DNA of 33,543 nt from an uncultured Collinsella sp. (GTDB lineage Bacteria; Actinomycetota; Coriobacteriia; Coriobacteriales; Coriobacteriaceae). Position 1 is the stretch's first letter. Each line of letters begins with the position of its first letter. The notes beneath the pieces are model-generated. The model was not told the DNA's origin and did no database searches. It was given only the letters and a program-made list of their open reading frames with translations. Positions 23,797 to 32,138 of the stretch are shown here, piece after piece. The position numbers were made by a program, and so were the translations under genes. The stretch spans positions 1 through 33,543 of the forward strand of contig UQNU01000020.1 of the NCBI GenBank assembly GCA_900542555.1, in the 5' to 3' direction.

Positions 23797-25179
23797 ATGG
23801 CTGACACCGTATCTAAGCACATTGACATGACCACCGGCTCGCTGTGGCGCAATATTCCTTTGTTCGCCTTCCCCGTGGCCGCCACGAGCATCTTGGAGCA
23901 GCTGTCGAACCTCATCGCCACGGTCATCATCGGTAACTTCTCGGGCGACCAGGGAACCCTCGCCATGGCGGCGGTCGGCTCCAATGTTCCGCTTACCAGT
24001 CTTATGCTCAACCTGTTTATCGGCATGTCGCTTGGCTCCAACGTGGTCATCGCCAACGCTATCGGCCGCAACGATCAGAACATGGTCAAACGCGCCGTCC
24101 ATACCTCGATTTTAATGGCGCTCGTGGGCTTTGTCGTCATCGCACTGGGCGAGATCTTTGCCGAGCCCATGCTCGCCGCGCTCAACGTCCCTGCTGAGAC
24201 CATGCCGCTCGCTTCGCTCTACCTACGCGTCTTTTTGCTCAGCATGCCCTCAATCTTGCTCTACAACTTTGAAGCCGCGATCTTCCGCTCCGTCGGCATC
24301 ACCCGCATGCCGCTGCAGGCGCTTGCCGTGTCCACCGTCCTCAACATTGGCCTGGACCTTATCTTTGTCCCCGTACTCCACTGGGGCGTCGCGGGCGTAG
24401 CCATCGCCACCGCCATCGCCTACACCGTCAGCGCCGCTACGCTCTTTATCCGCCTGCTCAAGACTGACTCCGTCGTCCGCGTCACCCCGCGCGACCTGGC
24501 TATCGACCCCGTCGCCCTCAAGCGCATCGTCAAGATTGGCCTGCCCGCCGGCATCCAAAGCGCTGTCTTTGCCGTCGCCAACATCATCATCCAGTCTGCC
24601 ATCAACAGCCTGGGCACCGAGGTCATGGCCGCCTCGAGCGCCGCCATGAGCCTGGAGTACGTGTGCTACAACCTGCTCAACAGCTTTAGCCAGGCGTGCA
24701 CCACCTTTGTGGGACAAAATCACGGTGCTCGCCAGATCGACCGCTGCACCAAGACGCTCAAGGTCTGCCTGGTCGAAGGCGGTATCGTTGCACTCACCAC
24801 GATTATCGTTATTGTCGGCCTGGGGCGCGAGATCCTGTCGCTCTTTAACAGCGATCCCAACATCGTCTCGATCGGCTATATCCGCGTGTGCTCGATCTTC
24901 CCGGCGTACGCCTTTAGTATGTTCTACGAAAACATGTCCGGCTACCTGCGCGGCTTTGGCATCTCGCTCATGCCCGCCCTCATCACCATGATCTGCGTCT
25001 GCGGCATCCGCTTCTATTGGGTGTTCTGCGTGTTCCCGCACTTCCGCACCTTTGCGAACATCATGATGGTCTACCCCATCAGCCTGGGCACCACGGCGTT
25101 CTTTATGGTCGTGGCGGTATTACTCTGCCACCCGGCACGCACCTATCGCGCCACCAAAGCCAAAGCGACAGCCCGCTAA
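23797..25179 (+). CDS. MATE-family efflux transporter
   Basis: 460 residues with about 12 hydrophobic segments and the two-lobe MATE layout: PLFAFPVAATSILEQLSNLIATVIIGNF in lobe 1 and the matching IGLPAGIQSAVFAVANIIIQSAINSLG in lobe 2. Conserved FVGQNHGA (about 306-313) and GYLRGFGIS (about 385-393) are family features. MATE proteins export drugs or metabolites against H+ or Na+. The substrate is unknown. Only a weak purine-rich site (GATTGAGAG) precedes the ATG. It is convergent with LysR copy 2 across 27 nt, with no visible terminator. Confidence 0.92.
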   Translation: MADTVSKHIDMTTGSLWRNIPLFAFPVAATSILEQLSNLIATVIIGNFSGDQGTLAMAAVGSNVPLTSLMLNLFIGMSLGSNVVIANAIGRNDQNMVKRAVHTSILMALVGFVVIALGEIFAEPMLAALNVPAETMPLASLYLRVFLLSMPSILLYNFEAAIFRSVGITRMPLQALAVSTVLNIGLDLIFVPVLHWGVAGVAIATAIAYTVSAATLFIRLLKTDSVVRVTPRDLAIDPVALKRIVKIGLPAGIQSAVFAVANIIIQSAINSLGTEVMAASSAAMSLEYVCYNLLNSFSQACTTFVGQNHGARQIDRCTKTLKVCLVEGGIVALTTIIVIVGLGREILSLFNSDPNIVSIGYIRVCSIFPAYAFSMFYENMSGYLRGFGISLMPALITMICVCGIRFYWVFCVFPHFRTFANIMMVYPISLGTTAFFMVVAVLLCHPARTYRATKAKATAR

Positions 25180-25206
25180 ACGCCGCACTCAACGCCACGC
25201 CAGTCA

Positions 25207-26073
25207 TTAATTGACAATATGCGAGCTCATATAGTCGATAAAGCGCCTCGTGGCGATGGGCATGGTGTCCCAGCTGCGCCAGGCGGCCACCACGTCGCGC
25301 GAGGGGGCATGCACGATGGGCCGCACGCGAATATCGGCCCGCATGCCCTCCACAGTACGACGGTAGAGCATGCTCACGCCCAGGCCCTCCTCCACCATCG
25401 CCATGATGGTGTAGTCGTCGGTGACCTCGCTCGTCACGTGCGGCGACAGCCCATGCGCCGCGAATGCATCGAGCACCAGACTCTGTTCGCCCTCATCCAA
25501 CAGTACAAACGGCTCGGACGCCAGGTCGGCGAGCGTCACCTTTTCCTTTGCCGCCAGCGGATGCGCGGCCGGCAACAATGCCACCAACTCGTCGTGATAG
25601 ACCACGCGCTTCTCGAGCCCAGCGGTAAATCCGCGCGCCGTAAAGCAAAAATCAACCACGCCATCGTGCACCCATTGAGCGTTGCGCGTGTAATCGCCCT
25701 GTTTGAGGGTGAAGCGTACGCCCGGGTGCAGCGTACCAAAGTCGCGAATCACACGCGGCAGCACGGTACGACTCACGTTGGTAAACGTCGCGATACGAAT
25801 ATCAGTCGAGGAGAGCCCCAGCAACTCCTGACGTTTGCCCTCAAGCTCGGCCTCGGCAGTTACGATCTGGCGCAGGTACGGCAGATACTGCTTGCCATCG
25901 CGCGTAAGCGACACGCCCTGCTTACCGCGCTCGATAAGCGTGGTACCCAGCTCGCGCTCGAGCGCCTTGACGGCCTGGCTCACCGCGCTTTGCGTATAGC
26001 CCAGCTCGTCCGCCGCGCCCTTAAGACTGCCGCGATCGACCACCATACAAACAATCTGATACCGCGATGCCAT
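25207..26073 (-). CDS. LysR-family transcription regulator, copy 2
   Basis: 288 residues. The N-terminal winged helix (MASRYQIVCMVVDRGSLKGAADELGYTQSAVSQAVKALERELG) is classic LysR. The effector domain holds VDFCFTARG and EEGLGVSMLYR, family-type strands. GGAGG precedes the ATG. It is divergent from the EamA transporter, and LysR proteins often control the gene they face; no perfect T-N11-A palindrome was seen in the 158-bp gap. The ligand is unknown. Confidence 0.9.
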   Translation of the reverse strand: MASRYQIVCMVVDRGSLKGAADELGYTQSAVSQAVKALERELGTTLIERGKQGVSLTRDGKQYLPYLRQIVTAEAELEGKRQELLGLSSTDIRIATFTNVSRTVLPRVIRDFGTLHPGVRFTLKQGDYTRNAQWVHDGVVDFCFTARGFTAGLEKRVVYHDELVALLPAAHPLAAKEKVTLADLASEPFVLLDEGEQSLVLDAFAAHGLSPHVTSEVTDDYTIMAMVEEGLGVSMLYRRTVEGMRADIRVRPIVHAPSRDVVAAWRSWDTMPIATRRFIDYMSSHIVN

Positions 26074-26231
26074 CGTGCCTCCGCATCAATGCAGCCGTAA
26101 AACGTTTTGCCAGCGCTTTTCGTGCCTACTTTAGCATTTCTTAATCATACTGAAGATACATTCGCTTTACTACATCCAAATCTGGGAGCAGAATCCTTTT
26201 TGCGAAACCGTTCTGTAACAAAAGGAGTCCC

Positions 26232-27134
26232 ATGGATCGCAAAAAAGCAATCGCGCTCTCATTTTCCGTTCCCGTCGCATGGGGCTTTTCGTACCCCCTC
26301 ATGAAGATCGGCATGGACAGCATGAACGCCACAAGTATCGTCGCGCTACGCTGCATCATCGCCTTTGTGGTCTGCCTGCTGCTCTTCCACAAGCACGCGC
26401 TGCGCATCAACCGCGACCTTATGGTCCGTGCCGCCATCATCGGCGCCATTATGGCAACCGAGCTCACCTGCATGTGCCTGGGCTCCAGCCTCACCTCCGC
26501 CTCCACCGCCGGCTTTTTGCAGAGCCTGACGGTCGTGATCGTACCGTTTGCCAACGCCGCCCTGCTGCGTCGCGCCCCCGAGCGCAAAGTGCTCGTCGGC
26601 ACCGCCATCGTCACCTGCGGTATGTTGCTGCTCTCGGGCGCCGACTTCACCAGCCTGAACCCGGGCGCGCTCATCATGCTGCTCTCCGCCTTTGTCTACG
26701 CCGGACACATCATTGTCGCCAAGCGCTTTGCCGAAGAAGTCGATCCGCTTGCTCTGGGCGTTTGGCAGCTGGGCTTCGGCGGCTTGTTCTCGGGCATCGC
26801 CGCATTCACCTTTGGCGGTTTCACGCTTCCCAGCACGCCGAGCGAAATCGTCGTTGTCGTCGCGCTCGCACTCATCTGCTCTGCCTACGGCTTTATCACC
26901 CAAACGCTCGTGCAGCCCCACGTGCCTGCCGAGACCACCGGCTTCGCTTTCTCGCTCGAACCAGTCTGCTCCGCCGTCTTCTCGTTCTTCCTGGTCGGCG
27001 AGGTCCTGAGCCCCATCGCCTTCTTTGGCGCCGCCCTCATCCTCACCGGCGTCATGGTGGCAACCGTCGAGCTTCCGCACCTTCGCGCACATGGACAGGC
27101 TCGCATGGCAGGAGCGCCCGAGCAAGTCTCGTAG
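26232..27134 (+). CDS. EamA/DMT-family inner-membrane transporter
   Basis: 300 residues with ten hydrophobic segments in two EamA repeats. Repeat 1 opens with AIALSFSVPVAWGFSYPLMKIG and includes CIIAFVVCLLLFHK. Repeat 2 opens with PGALIMLLSAFVYAGHIIVAKR and ends with SFFLVGEVLSPIAFFGAALILTGVMV, the EPV-x-A...GE-x-L pattern of the family. Such transporters export amino acids or other small metabolites. AAAAGGAG precedes the ATG. Its likely regulator is the divergent LysR gene at 26073. Confidence 0.9.
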   Translation: MDRKKAIALSFSVPVAWGFSYPLMKIGMDSMNATSIVALRCIIAFVVCLLLFHKHALRINRDLMVRAAIIGAIMATELTCMCLGSSLTSASTAGFLQSLTVVIVPFANAALLRRAPERKVLVGTAIVTCGMLLLSGADFTSLNPGALIMLLSAFVYAGHIIVAKRFAEEVDPLALGVWQLGFGGLFSGIAAFTFGGFTLPSTPSEIVVVVALALICSAYGFITQTLVQPHVPAETTGFAFSLEPVCSAVFSFFLVGEVLSPIAFFGAALILTGVMVATVELPHLRAHGQARMAGAPEQVS

Positions 27135-27222
27135 ACCCCGCTCTTCATACAGCCATGGCATAAAGGCAACCGGTGCGCCTTTACAATAGATACCGACAGA
27201 GCATCTGACGTAAAGGAGCCCC

Positions 27223-27948
27223 ATGGACGCCGCGACCCGCGACCGCAACATAGCAACTTGGTTGGGCGATGCGCCACAGCCGGTACGTGACACTACGAAC
27301 CAGCTGCTCGAACGCATCGCCCTTTTGCGTGCCGAGCAAACCATCTACCCGGCACAAGACGACATCCTCAATGCCCTCGCCTACACGCCGGCCGGCCAGG
27401 TCAAAGTTGTCATCTTGGGTCAAGACCCCTATCACGGACCCAACCAGGCCATGGGACTGTCGTTCTCGGTCCCCGCGACACAAACCAAGCTGCCGCCGAG
27501 CCTGCGCAACATCTACAAGGAACTCGATGCCGATCTGGGCTGCCCCATTCCCGCCACGGGAGACCTAACACCATGGGCACGACAGGGCGTCCTGCTCCTC
27601 AACACTACGCTCACCGTGCGCGAGCATGCCGCGAACTCGCACGCCAAGCTGGGCTGGAGCACGCTCACCGACTACATTATCGAACGCTGCTGCCAGCTGC
27701 CCCAGCCGGTAGTTTTTTTGGCATGGGGTCGCTTTGCCCAGCAGATGGTCGAAGGCAAGCTCGCCGCGACCGGCGCGGGCAAGGCAACCGGCAAGTTCTG
27801 CCTGGCATCCACGCACCCCTCGCCGCTTTCGGCCAACCGTGCCACGGCAGAACTCCCCGCCTTTATGGGGTCGCGTCCCTTCTCGGCAGCCAATCGGCTA
27901 CTCGAACAGCACGGCTCGACCCCCGTCAACTGGACTTGCCTCGGCTAA
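27223..27948 (+). CDS. ung: Uracil-DNA glycosylase, family 1
   Basis: 241 residues. GQDPYHG at 66-72 holds the water-activating Asp68. NTTLTVREHAANSH at about 127-140 is the uracil-binding region and HPSPLS at 198-203 the DNA-intercalating loop with the catalytic His198. It removes uracil from DNA in base-excision repair. AAAGGAG precedes the ATG, and a -10-like TACAAT lies at 27182-27187. A terminator follows. All active-site residues are present, so activity is expected. Confidence 0.95.
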   Translation: MDAATRDRNIATWLGDAPQPVRDTTNQLLERIALLRAEQTIYPAQDDILNALAYTPAGQVKVVILGQDPYHGPNQAMGLSFSVPATQTKLPPSLRNIYKELDADLGCPIPATGDLTPWARQGVLLLNTTLTVREHAANSHAKLGWSTLTDYIIERCCQLPQPVVFLAWGRFAQQMVEGKLAATGAGKATGKFCLASTHPSPLSANRATAELPAFMGSRPFSAANRLLEQHGSTPVNWTCLG

Positions 27949-27963
27949 AAATCGATACATCAA

Positions 27964-27997
27964 AAACGCGCCCGACGGCTTTCCATCGGGCGCGTTT
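27964..27997. terminator. Bidirectional terminator between ung and the SDR gene
   Basis: A 12-bp perfect GC-rich stem (27964-27975 with 27986-27997) flanked by A/T runs on both sides, in the 50-bp gap between convergent genes. The plus strand ends in GTTTCC and the minus strand in GTTTTTG. Confidence 0.8.
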
Positions 27998-27998
27998 C

Positions 27999-28679
27999 CT
28001 ATTCGGGCCAAATAAATTGTGTGCGGCCGGCCTCGCCGCCATCGATCAACAGGCTCTGCCCGGTCATAAACCGGTTAGTCACGCCCACAAAGTAGATCCA
28101 CTCGGCGATCTCTTGGGCAGTGGCCCAGCGTTTAAGCGGCGTGAGCTCCATAATCTGGCTCCACAGGTGTTCGTCTTCCATCACGCAACGGTTGAGCGGC
28201 GTGATAACGCCGCCCGGGTCCACACTGTTGGCGATGGCCTGCGGCGCCAGACGGTTTGCAAGGTTCTTGGTGTAGGCGATAACGCCGCCCTTGCTGGCGG
28301 CATAGGCGGGAAACTCCGATCCCGTATGTCCGCTCGCCGACCCCACATTGACCATGGATCTGATAGCCGGCGCCGGCTTGGCGGCAAGCCCCTCCCCCAC
28401 AAAGGCGTAGCGCTCGGTCACATTGATGGTGCCACACAGGTTAGCGGCGATGTCGTCGGCCGAATCCTGCGTACCGGCAACGTTCACGATTACCTGGGGT
28501 TCAAGGTCGCCTGGAAACGAGTCCGGCTCGCGGACATCAACGATCAGATGGCGGTAGCGCTCGTGTTCGATCGCCGCCGGCAAAAGATCAAAGCCCACGA
28601 CCTCGTGGCCCTCGTCCAAAAAGCGCTGCACGCACGCGGCTCCGATACCGCCCGAAGCGCCCGTGATCAAAACCCGCAT
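27999..28679 (-). CDS. Short-chain dehydrogenase/reductase (SDR)
   Basis: 226 residues. TGASGGIG at 6-13 is the NAD(P)-binding loop. VNVAGT at 65-70 corresponds to the NNAG motif. Ser114, Tyr126 and Lys130 (YAASK) form the catalytic set, and DPGGVITP is the usual PG loop. The C-terminal MTGQSLLIDGGEAGRTQF ends as many SDRs do. The substrate is not predictable. TAAGGAG precedes the ATG. The gene follows the YhhQ-like transporter with a 9-nt gap, so it is in the same operon. Confidence 0.9.
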   Translation of the reverse strand: MRVLITGASGGIGAACVQRFLDEGHEVVGFDLLPAAIEHERYRHLIVDVREPDSFPGDLEPQVIVNVAGTQDSADDIAANLCGTINVTERYAFVGEGLAAKPAPAIRSMVNVGSASGHTGSEFPAYAASKGGVIAYTKNLANRLAPQAIANSVDPGGVITPLNRCVMEDEHLWSQIMELTPLKRWATAQEIAEWIYFVGVTNRFMTGQSLLIDGGEAGRTQFIWPE

Positions 28680-28688
28680 ACTTGCTCC

Positions 28689-29411
28689 TTAGGCGGTTGC
28701 ATGGCGCTCGAGGTACTCGGAGCCCACGTTCTCACGCTCCCAGCCGCGCACGACCTTGTAGCCCACGGGGCTCAGGAAGACCTCGCACAGCAGCTCGGCA
28801 ACAGCGCCGGTCAGCGAGCACATAAGGACCTGCACCCAGGTCCAACCAAAGAACGTGTGGCTCACCACAATGGCAAAGACCAGGTTGTCGATAAACTGAC
28901 CAACACCCGTGGACACATAGGAACGGAAGGCAAAGCTCGCAAAGTTATTCTTTTTGAGCATACGGCCGAGCGACTGGTTGAGCGTGGAGTTAACCACGGC
29001 AGAAACGAGCATTGCCAGCGAAGAGCCCAGCACCACGTACCAGGTGCCGCCGATGGTGGCGTTAAGGGCGTTGTTGACCTCGATCATGCCCGTGTCGTAG
29101 TAGGCGCCCCACATGCCGGGCGTGAGCGAGCATGCCCAAAAGCACAGACTCACGGCCAGGTTGACCAGCAGCGCGAGGATAGAGATTTTGATGGATGCCT
29201 TGGCGCCAAAGCGCTTGCAGATCATGTCCTGGCACAAAAACGAAACCCAGCTCACCACAAAGCCACAGTCGAGCGCCAGATACGGTAGGCTGATGAGCTC
29301 TTTGTTGGCCAGCAGGTTCATCATGATGACGCTCACGAAAAACAGCGAAACCGTTGCCGCGGGAATGCTCCGCAACAGGACCTTATAGTCCTCCATGACC
29401 TTCTTGATCAT
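28689..29411 (-). CDS. VUT/YhhQ-family transporter, probable queuosine-precursor uptake
   Basis: 240 residues with six or so hydrophobic segments, of the YhhQ (Vut_1) family: VSVIMMNLLANKE, LDCGFVVSWVSFLCQDMICKRFG, and FRSYVSTGVGQFIDNLVFAIV with the conserved Q-x-x-D. Known members import preQ0, preQ1 or queuine for tRNA queuosine. AAAGGAG precedes the ATG. The structured leader upstream could sense such a base. No queuosine-synthesis genes are in the window, in keeping with salvage. First gene of an operon with the SDR. Confidence 0.85.
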   Translation of the reverse strand: MIKKVMEDYKVLLRSIPAATVSLFFVSVIMMNLLANKELISLPYLALDCGFVVSWVSFLCQDMICKRFGAKASIKISILALLVNLAVSLCFWACSLTPGMWGAYYDTGMIEVNNALNATIGGTWYVVLGSSLAMLVSAVVNSTLNQSLGRMLKKNNFASFAFRSYVSTGVGQFIDNLVFAIVVSHTFFGWTWVQVLMCSLTGAVAELLCEVFLSPVGYKVVRGWERENVGSEYLERHATA

Positions 29412-29430
29412 TATGTACTCCTTTGGTTTT

Positions 29431-29467
29431 AGGTTTAACGAGCAGGATATCGGACCCGAACTGCTCG
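29431..29467 (-). promoter_or_regulatory. Candidate pseudoknot leader (preQ1-type?) of the YhhQ-like gene
   Basis: In the minus-strand transcript CGAGCAG (29467-29461) pairs with CTGCTCG (29445-29439), 7 bp, loop 15 nt. GGGU in the loop (29457-29454) can pair with ACCU (29434-29431) just 3' of the stem, giving an H-type pseudoknot ahead of an A-rich linker and the AAAGGAG at 29424-29418. This layout recalls preQ1 riboswitches, which often control this transporter family, but I cannot match a consensus. Confidence 0.4.
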
Positions 29468-29496
29468 GACGCCCCGGTCTTGAGACGACGGTGGGT

Positions 29497-29525
29497 ATGA
29501 TAGCCGCTCACACGGCATCAGGCAA
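29497..29525 (-). promoter_or_regulatory. Promoter of the YhhQ-SDR operon
   Basis: On the minus strand -35 TTGCCT (29525-29520), 17-bp spacer, -10 TATCAT (29502-29497). Start of transcription would be near 29490, giving a leader of about 80 nt that contains the candidate pseudoknot. Confidence 0.6.
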
Positions 29526-29530
29526 GCAAA

Positions 29531-29562
29531 CGGCGCGGAAGCCCCGCAGGACCACCGCGCCG
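29531..29562 (-). terminator. Hairpin terminator after prfC
   Basis: On the minus strand an 8-bp GC stem (29562-29555 with 29538-29531) directly follows the prfC stop, then TTTGCTTGCC. A weak T run, but the position fits. Confidence 0.6.
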
Positions 29563-29567
29563 ATGCG

Positions 29568-31181
29568 TTAAAAGGCTACGTTGCCAAACTCCGACAGGAT
29601 AAGGTCGGGGTTGTGGTCGGTTGCCCAATCCACGTTCCACGGGCTCGTGAACAGCAGCAGCTTACCGCCGCGCATGTCCTCGACACGCAGCGTGTCGCGC
29701 GTGAGCGAAAGGCCCGGGATATCGATAGTGTCGGGGTCGTTCTGGATCCAGCGGATGTCCGTATAGGGCAGCGGCTGGCGACGAACCTCAACACGGTACT
29801 CGGCCTTGAGGCGGCGCTCGAGTACCTCAAACTGCAGCACGCCGACCACGCCCACGATGACGCTCTCCATGCCGGCGCCCAGCTCGCGGAAGATCTGAAT
29901 GGCACCCTCTTGGGCAAGCTCCTCCATACCCTTGACGAACTGCTTGCGCTTGAGCGTGTCGACCTGCGTAATGCGAGCGAACATCTCGGGGGCAAACGTC
30001 GGGATCTGCGGATACTGCACGTGGCGCTTGCCGGAGCACACGGTGTCACCGATGCTAAAGATACCCGGATCGAACAGGCCCACGATATCGCCCGCGTACG
30101 CCTCGTCCACGATAGCGCGGTCGTCGGCCATCATCGACGTGCCCGTGGCAAGCTTGAGTTTGCGGTTGCCCTGCACGTGGAAGGCGTCCATGCCGCGTTC
30201 GAACTTGCCCGAGCAAATGCGCACAAAGGCGATGCGGTCACGGTGGTTCTTGTCCATGTTGGCCTGGATCTTAAACACAAAGCCGCTAAAGTCGTCGCGG
30301 TAGGGATCGACCGGCTCGCTGGTGAGCGTATCGGTATAGGCGCGCGGCGTCGGGGCCAGACGCAGGAACTCCTTGAGGAAGGGCTCCACGCCAAAGTTGG
30401 TGAGCGCCGAGCCAAAGAACGCCGGGCTCAGCTTGCCGCAGGCCACGGCATCCAAGTCGATGTCGTCGCCGGCGCCATCGAGCAGCTCGATGTCGTCCAT
30501 CAGATTCTTATGGTTTTCTTCGCCGATAAGCTCGTCCATGGAAGGATCGCCCAGCTCGGCCTCGACCTCGGCGACCTTCTTGGTGGCGTTGGCGTGACCG
30601 TCGCCCTCAAAGGCGATAACGCGACGGGTCTGACGATCGAACACGCCGCGAAAGTTGCGGCCGCTGCCGATCGGCCAGTTCATGGGATAGGTGTTGATGC
30701 CCAGAACGTTCTCGATCTCTTCCATGAGCTCAAACGGATCGCGAGCCTCGTGGTCGAGCTTGTTCACAAAGGTGAAGATGGGAATGTGGCGCAGCGTACA
30801 GACCTTAAAGAGCTTTTTGGTCTGGGCCTCGACGCCCTTGGCGCCGTCGATGACCATGACAGCGGCGTCGGCGGCCATAAGGGTACGGTAGGTATCCTCC
30901 GAGAAGTCCTGGTGGCCGGGGGTATCGAGGATATTGACGCAGGCGCCGTTGTAGGTGAACTGCAGGACCGAGGAGGTAACGGAAATACCGCGCTCCTTCT
31001 CGATGTCCATCCAGTCCGAGACGGCATGCTTGGCCGAGCTCTTACCCTTGACCGAGCCGGCGGTCTGGATGCTGCCGGTATAGAGCAGCAGCTTCTCGGT
31101 AAGTGTGGTCTTACCGGCGTCCGGGTGGCTGATGATCGCGAATGTGCGGCGCGACGAGATTTCATCCGACAGGCTTGCCAT
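29568..31181 (-). CDS. prfC: Peptide chain release factor 3 (RF3)
   Basis: 537 residues, near the usual 529. G1 is SHPDAGKT (18-25), then RGISVTSSV, DTPGHQDFSEDTYR (G3, with the RF3-specific HQDFSEDT) and NKLDHEARDPFE (G4). The C-terminal RF3 domain follows. RF3 is a GTPase that recycles RF1/RF2 from the ribosome after peptide release. The ATG at 31181 has AAAGGA 5 nt upstream; the frame from 31208 would add nine residues. A -10-like TACAAT lies upstream on the minus strand at 31234-31229. Confidence 0.95.
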   Translation of the reverse strand: MASLSDEISSRRTFAIISHPDAGKTTLTEKLLLYTGSIQTAGSVKGKSSAKHAVSDWMDIEKERGISVTSSVLQFTYNGACVNILDTPGHQDFSEDTYRTLMAADAAVMVIDGAKGVEAQTKKLFKVCTLRHIPIFTFVNKLDHEARDPFELMEEIENVLGINTYPMNWPIGSGRNFRGVFDRQTRRVIAFEGDGHANATKKVAEVEAELGDPSMDELIGEENHKNLMDDIELLDGAGDDIDLDAVACGKLSPAFFGSALTNFGVEPFLKEFLRLAPTPRAYTDTLTSEPVDPYRDDFSGFVFKIQANMDKNHRDRIAFVRICSGKFERGMDAFHVQGNRKLKLATGTSMMADDRAIVDEAYAGDIVGLFDPGIFSIGDTVCSGKRHVQYPQIPTFAPEMFARITQVDTLKRKQFVKGMEELAQEGAIQIFRELGAGMESVIVGVVGVLQFEVLERRLKAEYRVEVRRQPLPYTDIRWIQNDPDTIDIPGLSLTRDTLRVEDMRGGKLLLFTSPWNVDWATDHNPDLILSEFGNVAF

Positions 31182-31327
31182 GCGGATCCTTTCTTGCATT
31201 AAGTGCATTACGTCGATGTAACCGTACTATTGTAGCCGCGAAATCTCGTCATAGGGCACCTATCAGGACAAATTCATCAGCTGGGGCCTAGGGTAGCAGT
31301 CGATGGCGGCACTCCGCAGCAGTATTG

Positions 31328-31624
31328 TCTCGATCTGTAACATCTAGACGGTTTTTGAACCTCTACCTGTTACAGATTTAGACAAACAGGTGGGCGTCCC
31401 AGAAAGATCTCGATCTGTAACATCTAGCCACTCAAAACGGGTCCATCTGTTACAGATTGAGATATAAGGATAGACGGGTGGCCAATGTCTCGATCTATAA
31501 CATCTAGCAGCCAAAATCTTCTCCAGTTGTTACAGATTGAGACAACCAGGTGGGGCCCGCCAGCATAATCTCAATCTGTAACAGGTAACCGTCCAAATCG
31601 GTTCCAGATGTTACAGATTGAGAT
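31328..31624. repeat. Array of eight alternating inverted 17-bp repeats, 80-bp period
   Basis: Consensus TCTCAATCTGTAACAT. Forward copies start at 31328, 31408, 31488 and 31569 (period 80, 80, 81), each paired with a reverse copy whose GTTAC core starts at 31369, 31449, 31529 and 31610. Core centres alternate 32 and 48 bp apart (32, 48, 32, 48, 32, 49, 32). Each forward/reverse pair could form a 13-16-bp stem with a loop of about 22 nt. Spacers within pairs are unrelated; those between pairs are partly alike (for example CAGGTGGG). It lies 33 bp before the GntR promoter. Function unknown. Confidence 0.9.
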
Positions 31625-31656
31625 GACCGAACGAACGGACAATCCCTATTTACCTC

Positions 31657-31707
31657 TTGCATAACTGTGTATAGTGTATATATACTGTGCTTACCGGTTA
31701 TATACAC
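31657..31707 (+). promoter_or_regulatory. Promoter and GntR/YtrA-type operator
   Basis: -35 TTGCAT (31657-31662), 18-bp spacer, -10 TATACT (31681-31686). GTGTATATA (31674-31682) and TATATACAC (31699-31707) are perfect 9-bp inverted copies with a 16-bp spacer; the left arm overlaps the -10. This fits self-repression by the GntR protein encoded at 31735. Confidence 0.65.
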
Positions 31708-31734
31708 GTGTAGCCCAACAGCTAAGGAGCCGCT

Positions 31735-32115
31735 GTGGACATCATCCTATCCAATTCGAGCGATAAGCCCATCTACGAACAAATATCCTCGCAGATCAAA
31801 GCTCAAATCCTTTCGGGCACGCTCGCTGCGGGAGCAAAACTCCCCAGCATCCGTGCGCTCGCGAGCGACCTAGACGTGAGCGTCATCACCACCAAGCGCG
31901 CCTATGCCGACCTGGAGCAGCTTGGGTTTATCTGCACCGTGCAGGGCAAGGGCTGTTTTGTCGCCGAGGGCAACCAGGAGCTCTTGCGTGAAAACCAGCT
32001 CTGCCATATCGAAGAGCTGCTTGCGAAAGCGGCAAGCCAAGCCGAAGCCTTGGGCGTCACGCGCGACAAGCTGCACGAAATGCTCGACCTGGTAGCCCCC
32101 GAAACCATGCAGTAG
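31735..32115 (+). CDS. GntR-family regulator, YtrA subfamily
   Basis: 126 residues, the length of YtrA-type regulators (winged helix plus short C-terminal helix pair). KPIYEQISSQIKAQILSGTL (11-30) and AKLPSIRALASDLDVSVITTKRAYADLEQLGFICTVQGKGCFV (34-76) are the GntR DNA-binding domain. GTG start with AAGGAG 5 nt upstream. It leads an operon with an ABC ATPase and ABC-2 permease. YtrA proteins usually repress such exporters until cell-envelope stress or a peptide antibiotic appears. An inverted repeat over its own -10 fits that. Confidence 0.9.
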   Translation: MDIILSNSSDKPIYEQISSQIKAQILSGTLAAGAKLPSIRALASDLDVSVITTKRAYADLEQLGFICTVQGKGCFVAEGNQELLRENQLCHIEELLAKAASQAEALGVTRDKLHEMLDLVAPETMQ

Positions 32116-32138
32116 CCATCTGCAAGAAAGGCTATACC

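Larger units (their letters stand above)
31182..31734. other. 553-bp non-coding region between prfC and the GntR operon
   Basis: The longest gap without a gene. It holds the prfC promoter side (TACAAT on the minus strand at 31229-31234), the 31328-31624 repeat array, and the GntR promoter/operator at 31657-31707. Short frames through the array have no RBS and are not credible. No tRNA or other known RNA was recognised. Confidence 0.8.

Noticed and set aside
27573..29288. Long plus-strand open frame (571 codons) across ung, the SDR and the transporter
   Set aside because: It runs through three recognised genes and a terminator; composition is that of a shadow frame.
29613..31202. Long plus-strand open frame (529 codons) opposite prfC
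   Set aside because: It is the antisense shadow of a clear RF3 gene in high-GC DNA, with His/Val/Ala-rich sequence and no RBS.
31328..31624. CRISPR array
   Set aside because: Repeats alternate in orientation, spacers differ in length class (about 22 and 24-26 between arms), and there are no cas genes in the window.
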